Source: Spongilla lacustris
Taxonomy: Eukaryota > Porifera > Demospongiae > Spongillida > Spongillidae
Direction: 5' to 3'
Length of the DNA stretch: 64,000 bases
Assembly: GCA_949361645.1 (NCBI GenBank)
Contig: OX442422.1
Span: 1,598,580 to 1,662,579 of the forward strand
Under the pieces are notes generated by a model. It worked only from the letters and a program-made list of their open reading frames with translations. It was not told the DNA's origin and made no database searches. The translations under genes and the position numbers were made by a program. This document shows, one piece after another, positions 46,601 through 57,470 of this stretch. Position 1 is the stretch's first letter, and every line of letters starts with the position of its first letter.

Positions 46601-47290
46601 TGCACACACACATACACACATCCATCTCTTATCTTTGTGGTGAAGACTGGGGGTTTGGTAAGTGACTACTTAATCTTTAGTTTAAGTTATTTCGCCTCTG
46701 GTCTTTCTTTTATTTATTTTTGTAATCCTCAATCTATTTATTTATTATTTCTTCATATTATTTTCTTCCAATTATCAATATGTGTGCATGCCATAATGTT
46801 TTGTAGTGCAGTAATCATGTTGGCTATTTCCTTAATTTCAGATCGGCAAGGTCAGAGGTGGCTTATACCTCTGACCTTGCGAAGATCTCACAAGGTAAGT
46901 ATACACATGCATCACATATCCTTCCCTCCCACACACACATGCACACACACATACACACATCCATCTCTTATCTTTGTGGTGAAGACTGGGGGTTTGGTAA
47001 GTGACTACTTAATCTTTAGTTTAAGTTATTCTGCCTCTGGTCTTTCTTTTATTTATTTTTGTAATCCTCAATCTTTTATTTCTTCATATTATTTTCTTCC
47101 AATTATCAATGTGTGCATTCCATAATGTTTTGTAGTGCAGTTATCATGTTGGCTATTTCCTAAATTTCAGATCGGCAAGGTCAGAGGTGGCTTATACCTC
47201 TGACCTTGCGAAGACCTCACAAGGTAAGTATACACATGCATTACAATCCTTCCCCCCACACACACACATGCACACACACAAGCACACACA
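40686..47290 (+). repeat. 20-unit tandem array with hairpin splice-cassette cores
   Basis: The unit is 324-339 bp (two short units of 295). Each has a 53-nt core at 40952, 41281, 41618, 41946, 42283, 42612, 42937, 43274, 43569, 43906, 44230, 44555, 44892, 45217, 45542, 45837, 46174, 46503, 46842 and 47171. The core holds arms GCAAGGTCAGAGGT and ACCTCTGACCTTGC around a 7-nt loop. It is preceded by TTTCCTAAATTTCAG (CAG in 15 of 20) and followed by GTAAGT (17 of 20). A second GGTTTG|GTAAGTGAC site lies about 125 nt further on. Units repeat in higher-order groups. The 82-88-residue open frame in each unit is probably incidental. Confidence 0.95.
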
Positions 47291-47520
47291 CAGGCATGAT
47301 GCGATGACCTCACCTCACCCAACAGTTCCTTACATGTACTTCCTGTGTGGAATTTTATGAGGTAGTTAATTTGTCTGTAGTGTTTCCTTTTATTTATTGA
47401 TATTTCTTGATTAATTTTTTCTGATGTGTTTGTACTATAACGTTTGGTGTGCTCTTGATGTTGTGATGGTGGCTATAAGTGAAATTTGAAATTCCTACAG
47501 TTTCCCACCTTGTAAGGAAG
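47291..47520. other. Spacer, nothing recognised
   Basis: Right flank of the array, T-rich. Confidence 0.4.
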
Positions 47521-47750
47521 AGAAGTAAGGGGGATAGAGGGAGGAGAGGGGACAGCACTAGGGGTGGGATGGAAGGGGAGGAGGGAGGGGAGGGGACAGC
47601 ACTAGGAGAGGGATGGAAGGGGGAGGAGGGAGGGGAGGGGACAGCACTAGGGGTGGGATGGAAAGGGGAGGAGGGAGGAGAGGGGACAGCACTAGGGGAG
47701 GGATGGTAGGGGGAGGGGGCAGCACTAGGTGAGGTATGGAAGGGAGAGGA
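47521..47750. repeat. G-rich 45-bp minisatellite
   Basis: Five copies of GACAGCACTAGG followed by GGGATGGAAGGGGAGGAGGG-like sequence, with starts at 47551, 47595, 47640, 47685 and 47719. The + strand G runs could form quadruplexes. The open frames (GEGWKGEEGGEGTAL units) are repeat artefacts. Confidence 0.9.
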
Positions 47751-48489
47751 GCTAACTTTCCACAAGTTTCCTGGCTTGTGTGCTTTTAAGGAGAAAGACT
47801 AGGTTAGACCCTTCCTTGAGGAGGTGGAAGGTGTGGAGGAGGCAGAGTCAGCCTTCACCATGATGGCCTGGTGGCCTGGGTCTAGCATACCACACTACCG
47901 GGCCACTGACACAACTGTGAGCAGGTTGTCTCCTAGGTGATGGGTAGGGAGAGGGGAGGAGGTTGTCTTTTAGGGGGTAAAGGTAAAGAAGGAAGATGGA
48001 CTTTCGTCAAAGTTACAAGACGATATTCATTTTCATTTAGTAATGGTGGAGGGCGTTGTTATTAGTGACTAAAACGGAATGAACCCGACAAAGCAGGGAC
48101 AGTGAGTGAAGGACAACTAGTAAGACTGTATCCCTCCACTTGGCAGGAGCTGCACTCCACCAAGTCCACAATTATTAAAAGCACAATAACACATCGTAGC
48201 CTTGAAACCCATGTCATACACACACACACATACACCATACCTACCACACACTGACCGTTCAACTTTCCTGATATCATGTGATATGACAATACGATGCAAT
48301 ACCCTCATCTCTTTCTGAGTGAAGGAGCTGAGAACATCAAAGAATATATATATATATATTAATTTTATTATATAATTATATATATATAATATTATATATA
48401 TATTATAATATTATAATTATATATATATTTATATATGACCACACCCCCACACAGTGAAGCATTAATTAGAGATGCACTCAAATGCACAC
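47751..48489. other. No gene seen; AT palindrome at 48340-48440
   Basis: Contains alternating TA/AT palindromic sequence at 48340-48440. No further ATPase exon could be joined in phase here. Confidence 0.45.
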
Positions 48490-48598
48490 CTGTCTCTGGC
48501 CTGCACAACTTTCTGATCTTCTCTGGAGCTCCCTTCACATAGACATGGAACAACTTGGGGTCATGAGAGGGGAGGGGCTTCACTAAGACACTCATATG
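48490..48598 (-). pseudogene. P5-type ATPase exon (KGAPE block)
   Basis: Acceptor CTGAGCAG before 48598, donor GACAG|GTGTGC after 48490. It encodes HMSVLVKPLPSHDPKLFHVYVKGAPEKIRKLCRPET. The KGAPE nucleotide-binding motif followed by LC.PET is characteristic of ATP13A-like P5B ATPases. It joins the upstream exon in phase 0 to give FSSELQ-HMSVLV, matching the family's F.SALQRMSVI. Only two exons are visible, so this is a fragment or a gene whose other exons I cannot see. Confidence 0.6.
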
Positions 48599-48653
48599 CT
48601 GCTCAGGGGAATGACATCACATCACATCATATATGATAGTCCAGTCAGCTGAC

Positions 48654-48720
48654 CTGAAGCTCAGAGGAGAAGGTGAACTGTTTCATGATCCCCAGCTCAA
48701 CAGCCTCATGTCCCGCTTGA
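48654..48720 (-). pseudogene. P5-type ATPase exon (FSSELQ block)
   Basis: Acceptor CCATAG before 48720, donor CAG|GTCAGC after 48654. It encodes GHEAVELGIMKQFTFSSELQ, the conserved lead into the RMSV region of ATP13A-type pumps. The 5' exons with the DKTGT phosphorylation site were not found between here and receptor C. Confidence 0.6.
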
Positions 48721-48779
48721 CTATGGTTGGAATGATCATATCAAGTCTTCTCCTGGCTGCTCTAGGGTCTGGGGAGGGG

Positions 48780-49390
48780 GGGGGGAGCAAGTGCTCATAA
48801 TGACCCTCCTGTCTGTACCCACTACCAGTAACCACACTCCTGTACCCACTAACCAGTGACCACACCCTTGTACCCAGGCCACACCCTGTACCCACTAACC
48901 AGTGACCACACCCTTGTACCCAGACAACGTATGAAGGGAGGGTGCTGGAACGGTTAAAACCCAGGTAGGAAGGGAGGGTACTGGAAGGGTTAAAACCCAG
49001 GTATGAAGAGAGGGTGCTGGAGGGGTTAAAACCCACGTACGAAGGGAGGGGTTAAAATCCAGGTACGAAATGAGGGTACGGGAAGGATTAAAACCCAGGT
49101 ACGATGGGAGGGTACTGGAAGGGTTAAAACCCAGGTATGAAGAGAGGGTGCTGGAGGGGTTAAAACCCAGGTACGAAGGGAGGGTGCTGTAGGGGTTAAA
49201 ATCCAGGTACGAAATGAGGGTACGGAAAGGATTAAAACCCAGGTACGATGGGAAGGTACTGGAAGGGTTAAAACTCAGAGTATGAAGGGAGGGTACTGGA
49301 AGGTTTAAAACCCAGGTATGAAGGGAGGGTGCTGGAGGGGTTAAAACCCAGGTACGAAGGGAGGGTACTGGAAGGGTTAAAACTCCTCCA
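48780..49390. repeat. 36-bp minisatellite (GGGTTAAAACCCAGGTA...)n
   Basis: About 12 copies of a roughly 36-bp unit (GAAGGGAGGGTACTGGAAGG-GTTAAAACCCAGGTAC) from 48930. It is preceded by a shorter repeat of CCAGTGACCACACCCTTGTACCCA (48815-48925). The unit contains the palindrome GGGTTAAAACCC. Confidence 0.9.
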
Positions 49391-50518
49391 TATGACCAGA
49401 CATGTGACCATCACATGAGTACTATAAAAGCAAGATACACATGTACATGTAACATTATGTAGCTGGATTTTGAAATGTCAATAGAACTATGCTGAAAGTT
49501 GTGGGCAATAATGATTGTGGCTGATAATCACATGACCTATAACAAACCCCTACATGTACCTTCCCTTAGTGTGCATGATGGATCAAGGTTAGAAGGTCAA
49601 CTGTTGTCATGGTGAGTCATGTGAGCTCAGCTGATTGGATCACCTTCATTGGATCTGGTGATCACCTCCATTGGATCTGGTGATCAAGTCCTGCACATTT
49701 TGCTATGTTTTGTCTGTGGGGCCCATTTATTAAGCGCCAAAGGTATTTTAGCTGAAGTATCTCTAATTGAGTGCTCCCACATATTAAAAAACAAAACAAA
49801 ACAAAACAAAGACAGTAAAAAAGGTAAGCCTTGATTTTAATTAATGGCTTGCTATTCCTACAACAGATGATGTTGTACTCTTCTTAGCACAGAACTAAGA
49901 TACTGAAACTACTCCCTAACTGAAGGGAAGGAGGTCAATATTATCAAATCTAGAACAGGACAAAGCAGTTCTACTTACTGCTGTAAACTCAGTCAGACAC
50001 ATGAACCATAGATGTGCCTAAGGATTTTGAGTATGGTGCCCAGTCCACTTCATGGACTGGGGATGAGTCAGATCAATTTTTTTGCTTTCACAGATTTGGT
50101 GCAATGTTTGGAGATGGAGGTGCTGGGAAGGTGTAATTTGACACCAGCCCGATAAAATTTGATTTTTCTTGACCCTAAACCCTAACATTCCTACGTTTCT
50201 AGCTCTATTAGGGCACATGAACCATACCTTAGAACATATATACAGATCACATCATTTGCCTGGCCACACACCCTTATTACATCTTAAATCCCAAAGATTA
50301 AATTTCAAGATGAATGTGAATTTTGGCTGAAGGTGTACATGAAAATATTGAACCCTAGCCTAATCAAACATTGAAGTCCAAGACACTAGGGTAGTACAGG
50401 GGTGTGGTAGTACTAAGGGGGTGGATACCTCAGGATTCAACATAAAAGATACTTGGGACACACTCCTATTACAAAATTAAGATGGTGAATCAAAACATCT
50501 GATAGTGGCAGTATATGC
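49391..50518. other. 3' flank of receptor C, no further gene
   Basis: A piece at 49918-49990 repeats receptor intron/exon sequence (GGGAGGTCAA.ATTATCAAATCTAGAACAGGACAAA ... TTACTGC.GTAAAC), i.e. the Ig6 exon 3' end and its intron, as a short remnant. 50090-50500 carries the dispersed repeat shared with receptor B's flank. Confidence 0.55.
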
Positions 50519-53500
50519 CTAATGACAAGTTACACCATAGGCAACATTGGCTTCCATCAGAGGAAGGACTGTGTAGGCCTCATTAGTACTGATCTTGAAC
50601 TGTTCTCCATCCTTAGGGCACATGACCTCATCATGCACCTCCTCCTGATGCTCCTCCCCCTCCTTATTGGTACAGAGATGCAGTCTGTATATGCACAGCA
50701 GACCTAGAGTGATGGCAGCACCAGTGATGATCAGGGGAAGGATGAGGGACAGGCTGATGATTATGGTGATGGAGGAGGTGAGGGACACAGAAGGACCTGC
50801 AATAGAATGATATAACTTGCTGCACAACTAACATGTGATGTAAAGTTCTTGTCATTAGTTGGCCAAATGACCACATAAAGATGATACTTAAATGAGACAA
50901 CAATATCAGACCTGAGTAACCAAGTTCAACATAAAAGTTAAAAGTAATGATTGGGTATGGAATTGTTGCATTAATTTATACATGTACTAACATCACATCA
51001 ACTTGCACATTGCTATCAATCAGGTGGCAGTTATGCTGCTTTGTGCAATGTGTGAAGAGAAGTGTGGTGTTGTGAATTTAAATTGAGATGGAAGATGTCA
51101 TCTAGTATCTATTTTAGCAACATTTCTTTTCCTTCTGTTGCACTCACCAATCACCAGCATGAAGGTAGCACTGTTATTACCAAGAATGTTACTGACAACA
51201 CATGTGTAGTTGCCCTCATCCCCAGTCCTTATGTTGGTCAACCTCAGAGTGGAGGGGTCCACCCACATGTAGGTTTGGGGATGAGATCCTGAACTGTTCC
51301 CCAGAGGTGCCCCATCCTTCATCCACCTGATCTCAGGGGGTGGGGCTCCACTCCCATTGCACACCACCTCCACCTGACCACCCACCTCAACAGGATTGAC
51401 TGGTCCTTTTATCTCCACACCAGGGAAGGCTGAAGGGAGGGAGGTCAACATTATCAAATATAGAACAGGACAAACCAGTTCTACTTACTGCAGTAAACCA
51501 GCTCATGACCAATGGAGTAGTCAGTGACTCCATTGTCAGCAGAACATGAGTACACACCTCCATCCTGTGGTTGGATGTTGGTGATGGTGAGAGTGTTGGT
51601 GGTGATATGGGTGTGGTCATCTTGGGGGAGGGAGGAGTTGTCCTTGAAGAAGTGAACAGTTGGAATGGGATATCCATAAACCTCACACACCAACTGGACA
51701 CTCCCCCCAGCATTCAGACATACTGGAACAGCCATTCCAAGGGCAACAGCTGGTACTGGATGGGGAGGAGGTAGGAAGAAGAGAGATGTATTAAAAAACC
51801 TGATGGAGGGCAAAGAAGAAGATAGTAGTGGGAGGGGCACACATTCACACATGCATGTGTCACAATAATGCCAATTTTAATCCAGATGGAGCTACTATAA
51901 ACTTTTTACACAAATAAATGTCAGCCACTATGATGTATTGCGAGGGTTATTATTAGTAATTAATATCTTGTATAATCAAAACAATTATTTATCTTATTCC
52001 TAAATGTGACAAAGATGGAGGAGGTGTTGACCACACCCACATACATTATACGGTCACTCTTGGTAATGTGGGTGCACTCTAAGAAATGCCTATACATTAT
52101 ATGGGCATTCTATGTAATGCCTGCCAATTTAACTCAGTGCCTAAAGATCTTACTACCTGGAGGTGTGACAAAAATGGAGGAGGTGTTGACCACACCCACA
52201 TAACCATAGAAGGAGGCCAAGTAGAACCCTTGAGTAGTGAGGTTAACAGAGGAGATGGTGAGAGAGGCACTGTAGGTGATGGGGATAGTTGAGTTGTCAG
52301 AGACAGAGATGTTGGAGATGAGGTACAGATCACTGGACATCACCAGAGAGCCATTCATGTACCACTGGACATGGTCAGGAGGAGGGTATGACATCACCTG
52401 TACCCTCAGAGTAGTACCACCACCTCCGCCCACCACCACTACAGACTCCTTGGTGGGAATGGGGACCAGACCTATTAGAGAAATATTAACTAACATAATG
52501 GTTGAATCCAAAATGCATGCATCTCTTAATACAAAATGTCTGTACATGTGTTACACAAGCAAACCCACCTGTGCAGGTACATGTATGGCCTCTTATCACA
52601 TTATGCACACTCACTTGAGACCACCACTCTCCACTGTCTCCAAACTGAGCTGGTTCCATTGGACACTGAACACTGGTACATGCCCGAGTCCCCCTCCAAC
52701 AGACCATATATGGTCATGGTGAACCCACTGATCACCACACGTGGACCAGGAAACACCTCCTCCCCATTCCTGTACCACCTCACCCCCAGGCCCACTCCAC
52801 TGGCCTCACAGGTGAAGGAGACATTGGTGCCCACAGAGTTGTCCAAACTGTCCCCAGGACTTAAGGTCACCTCCAGGTTGGCCCTTGCTGGTCAGAGGAA
52901 CAAGATGGCTACCAATACAGCCAATGTCATCACTCACCTAGGACAGTCAATGTGGCTGTATAAGATAATCTAGGAGTAACCAGGCATGTCACCTCTGTAC
53001 CACTGTCCACTAATGACACCTGACCACTTATAAATCCAACTACTCCAGATTGAACTAGCAGTATTGTTGTCTGCAGTACTGATCCAATGGGAACAGAAGT
53101 TATTGCACAGTTCAAAGATGTTGGCCCATCACCACCAGCTACCATAGAGAACTGGACATTAATATCTCCTTCATAAGCAGTGACATCTTCAAGTGGTTTG
53201 TAGATGACCAGTCCAGTCCTTGGAGAAGCTGGGGGAGAGGATGGGACAGACCTCATCATGTGTACTGCAGTGGAAGAAAGGGGACTCACCAGTTATGTTA
53301 AACCTATATCTTGTTGGGCTGTCCACTGATAGCTTTCCAAACACATTGGTCACTCTGCAATGGAACACTCTCTGTGCAGTCACAGGGTCAACCCCAATGA
53401 TGGCAAGGTATCGTCCACCCTCCAGGTAGAGGAACTTGGTCCCATCACTGGGTACAGTTTGGTTGAGGCCATCCACCCAGATTATTGAAGGTGGAGGGTT

Positions 53501-54008
53501 GGACCATGACACATTACAGTAAAGGGCAACATTGTCTTTAGCAAATGGATTGGATGTGTTCTTGACACTGTATGTGATATATTCTCCCTCACCAAAGACT
53601 GCCAACAGAAGGACCACATCATCAACTGTACCACTGTTATTGTGTGGTCACCTCACATGCATAGTAGACAGTGGCTGTTCTGCTTCTGATGGTCCCAAAC
53701 TGATCACTGGTAGCCCTACAGTGGTAGGGGATGCCCCCTCTGGAAGCATCCACCCCCTCCACCACAGTGGGTATGAGCAGTGAGCCATTGAGCACATGGC
53801 CATCAGAGACTAAGGCTGGAGGGTCCCCTCTGTACCATGTGATGGTGGGGGAGGGATGACCTTGGGCAGTACAGTCCAGCACCAGGGATGTCTTGTATAC
53901 TACAGTGTCCTGGGGCTCCTGGGTGAAGTGAGGAGGCTGGCCAGCTGCACAGGCCGCTAAATGAAGCAGCAGGAAGTGTACATTTGGCACATGCACCAAC
54001 TTGAGCAT
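50519..54008 (-). CDS. Ig-receptor copy C: 7 Ig-like domains, one membrane span
   Basis: Exons on the - strand: 54008-53657, 53598-53290, 53228-52938, 52887-52615, 52471-52157, 51755-51489, 51429-51148, 50796-50519. All internal exons are multiples of 3 with phase-1 introns, and the joined frame is open for 788 residues. It begins MLKLVHVPNVHFLLLHLAAC, a good signal peptide, directly fused to Ig1; this differs from copy A's split start. Ig7 (VVC...YTC) is present. The Ig5 exon uses an unusual GTAGTA donor, and its following intron contains a duplicated scrap of Ig5 (52009-52043). The tail has VYDEV, EAYTVL and VAYGV tyrosine motifs. The best preserved member; probably a surface recognition or adhesion receptor. 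Confidence 0.85.
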
Positions 54009-55250
54009 TCAAAAAAATATTAATGGTTGATTACTCACAACTCAACTGATACAAAAGTTATTCTATAAACGTACAAGTAACATATACGTACCAAAAAAGG
54101 AAAGAGGTGGTCTAATAACGTGAAGTTTTAAAGATGTTAGCCGATGATTTGATAAACACTATCTGATATCGAAGTAACATCAGTTGTCCATAATACCGCG
54201 ACATATTCTTATGTTATTTCCCTATAGATGTGCCCATGCAATACGTATATTGTATATTGAAATTAAACCAGTTTTAGTACTTTATATTATCTGCACGTAT
54301 TTAACCGCCATTGGCTCTGAATCACATCATGCTGCACGAGATCGCGCGTTTTAAAAAGTCATCAAGTAACACTTTGTGTGAAACATGCTATGTATTTATT
54401 ACACTGCAAGCGCAAAGAAATGAAGAAATTGTAAGTAGTGAATACCACTATAACATCTAGTCAACGTTTGGCAACTACATAGCGGACCCCTGGCGGCGTG
54501 GCACAAATTTTGTGGCACAAATTGTGTGGCATTACGTACCTAGCATCATCCACGCGAGAGGTAGGGAGTATACGGTCAATATCTCCATGTATCTTTTTTG
54601 TAGCTTGTTTTTTGTTGTTGTTATGTGCATGTACACGAGGCCGCGCCGGGGCCAAAATTTCGAACATAATGGCATGTACTGCGTAATTAATTTTCAGCTC
54701 TGTAGGTCAAATAAAGTTGTTTCCAAGTTGCCACCACCATAAATAATATGCCACCACCGTACAGATCGTTAATTTTTATGTGCATAGCAGTCGAAGATCG
54801 TGCCATATTGGTAACCAAGGGATAAAGTGATATCCGATATATGATTTTTTATTTTTCTCCATTTTTATACATGTACAAATAGAACAAGCTACATGTAACT
54901 AAACGAGATTAGAAAGTCTTTTGTGTGTAGCCTTTGATGAAAAGATCTGGTCCCTGATTGCTTTGCAGAGTAAAGAGAATTCAGTTTGCATTGCAACCAA
55001 AAAGCGTGGTAGTCAAATTGTTTGTTTGTAATCCATTACTGCTACTGCTACTGGCCGCATACCTCCTTCAATCTGCTCATCAGTGGGTACTGTGGTCATG
55101 TGGTGATGTTTCATGCACAAGTCACCTCCTGTAGTGGCAGATGCTTCTTTGTCCCCCTATAGCTATGTCTTAGATTTTCTGTTGCTGTTGATCATAGCTG
55201 TAGAGGTCGATGTGTTGATCACTTTTTTTCCCCACAAATATACTTTAAGT
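54009..55250. other. No gene seen upstream of receptor C
   Basis: This interval would hold copy C's promoter. No TATA or initiator could be assigned with confidence. Confidence 0.4.
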
Positions 55251-55957
55251 AATTAGATAAAACAATAACAAAAACAAACTTCAACTAACAGCAAGAATGC
55301 ACTTGCAGAGGCTTGTACGGACATGGAAGCATTATGATAAGAAACTCCATACATCACTATCATGCACACACAAATTACAAATCCAAATACACAACACACA
55401 CACATGCACATGGCACACGACACATGTACATTAACAAACAACACACAACCCAAGCACACACACTCACATAGGTGATAATGGAATTACACATGCAATTATG
55501 AATCTTTTGTGAAACTGATCAGGCCTTTACCATCTCAGTAGAGCAAAGGTTTATACATACAGCTAGGGAAGGTATAGCACACATCTACACTGTTACTCCT
55601 GTCTACACCGACTACAGCTGTGCTTTAATTGAAGGTGCCTTCATTCATTCTTTAATGTATACGCACAGCCTCCATCACACATGCACCCATGCAAATAGTG
55701 GTAAAATGATGGTGGAAATATAAAAAACGCCATACATCATGCACACACAACTTACAAAACCAAATACACACACACACACACACTGGCACACACACACACA
55801 CACGATGCACACACACTTGCACTGGCACACATGCACACACTTCACATATGTTCAGGAGTCTGAGTATGACAATGTAATTACACATGCAATTATGAATCTT
55901 TTGTGTACATGTAAACAAACACACAAACATATATATATATACATGTATATACACACA

Positions 55958-55977
55958 CACACACAACACACACACAC

Positions 55978-56036
<59 letters not shown>
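55958..56036. repeat. (CA)n microsatellite
   Basis: CA tract with two AACA interruptions, inside D2. Confidence 0.95.
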
Positions 56037-56539
56037 GCAATGTGTACAGTTTTTTCTTGTTGGGGTAGGAGCAGACCAGGATTGATCCAGCAGTAGCTCT
56101 AACCAATAGCAAGCTAAGGTGGCCATATAGCTCTGTTACAACCTTGGACTCTGGGGTGCTTCCCCGAAGGGAATGATCCACAGTGCCTCTGGTCCCCAGA
56201 CATCCATTTTAAGTATGCTCTGCTGCCTTTGCTGAAACACCCTGATACATGCATTCACATTTCCAGAATTAGACTGGGATGCAATGGTAAAATAAATGTC
56301 GAAAGCAGCTGAGATGCCACAATCCCAATTGGTAACAAGGGTGTCTACTGGCCGGCAGTAGTGTTTGGGATTATCTCATCCCCATCAACAGCCACTGCCA
56401 ACTTCTAGGCATGCAGGCAAACATGTTTTACAAAGCAATAAAGAATTGTAGCTAGCTGTTTCCAAAGCTTCAAGCCAAACATAAAAAAAAACAATAAAGA
56501 ATTGCATCTGTTGCCAAGTTACTGGCTTAGCTTCAAGCC

Positions 56540-57150
56540 AAAAAAATGTCCAGATGTTGCAAGTAAAAAATGAGCATCCAGCTGGCTGAATGCTCTCCAT
56601 ATCGCATGGCATGGTTTTGCTCTACACAAGAGTGCTTTTAGAGATGCTATCTGGTTATGCTATGGCTGGCAGCCACATTGCATATGTGGTTCCATATACA
56701 TCTACATGTATACATTGTATACACGTAGAGCATGCCATGAATTGCCCATCTTGAGGCATTCCTTGAGTTTGACACAATGATCAGGTGGGAGACCAGAACT
56801 CTGCATTTCTCAATGAGGAGTGTCATAATTTCCCTCTGCAGCCATTGCAGGGTGTAATACCTTAGATATAAGTCTGCCAATAAAAAAAGTTGGAGGTTGA
56901 CTGCACAGAAAAGACCACCAAACTGCCAAATTTGATGACAGAGTATTTAACACAAATCCTATGCCAATTCCTCCTCTGCCAAAATTCTACCGGTAAATAT
57001 GAATTAGAGACCTTGAGCGTTTTCACTTTAGTTCTGTGTCATGGCTGCCCTCTGCAGTTGTTCCCCTTCAGGCTGTACATCACTCTGATGGTCATCAGCT
57101 TCATGGACACAAAACTCAACTGGTACCAGCATCCAACCACCTCAGACTGA
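56540..57150 (+). pseudogene. Second-family LINE remnant (in D2)
   Basis: Homologous to 28520-29165; frames broken at mostly the same places, so it was already dead before the block duplicated. Confidence 0.55.
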
Positions 57151-57470
57151 TATATTGAATGAATGTAAAAAGGGGATTTGTGTTCAGTATTGTATGTTTA
57201 CACATGCAGGTAACCCAATTTATTGAACATGCAGTCATGAAATGAAAGAAAAGTAGCACTTGATTTAATGAATGGCTCACTATTACTACAACATCACACC
57301 TTAGTTTACATGGTAACTGGTTCTACCTGTCTTAATATTGGATGGTAAAGGATAGATTGGTGGTTGATGTGGTTCATAGGTCAAGGGGTGGTGCCTCCAT
57401 AGTTTTACATGTACAGACTTTTTATGCCCACCTTATGGTCTGGTAAGTTAGCTTAGTTTATTTTGTATAC

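Larger units (their letters stand above)
55251..57470. repeat. Duplicated block D2
   Basis: Second copy of the 26.9-29.5 kb block, lying 5' of receptor C as D1 lies 5' of receptor A. It includes the second-family LINE remnant (SWLNALHIAWHGF region about 56570-56690, LETLSVFTLVLCHG at about 57010). Confidence 0.8.

Noticed and set aside
40987..47125. Repeated 82-195 residue frames (MRRPHKVSIHMH...) as a gene family
   Set aside because: The frame follows from the tandem unit, starts at the donor-like site, and is broken or shifted in several units; low-complexity composition.
40686..47290. CRISPR-like array
   Set aside because: Units are about 330 bp, spacers are themselves near-identical, and the genome is eukaryotic in character.
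47479..47709. Glycine/glutamate-rich repeat protein
   Set aside because: Product of the 45-bp G-rich minisatellite, with no start context and no flanking exon.
48062..48308. A third P5 ATPase exon (SFTQKEMRVLHR)
   Set aside because: Slight resemblance to the region after KGAPE, but the acceptor phase does not match the preceding exon and the similarity is weak.
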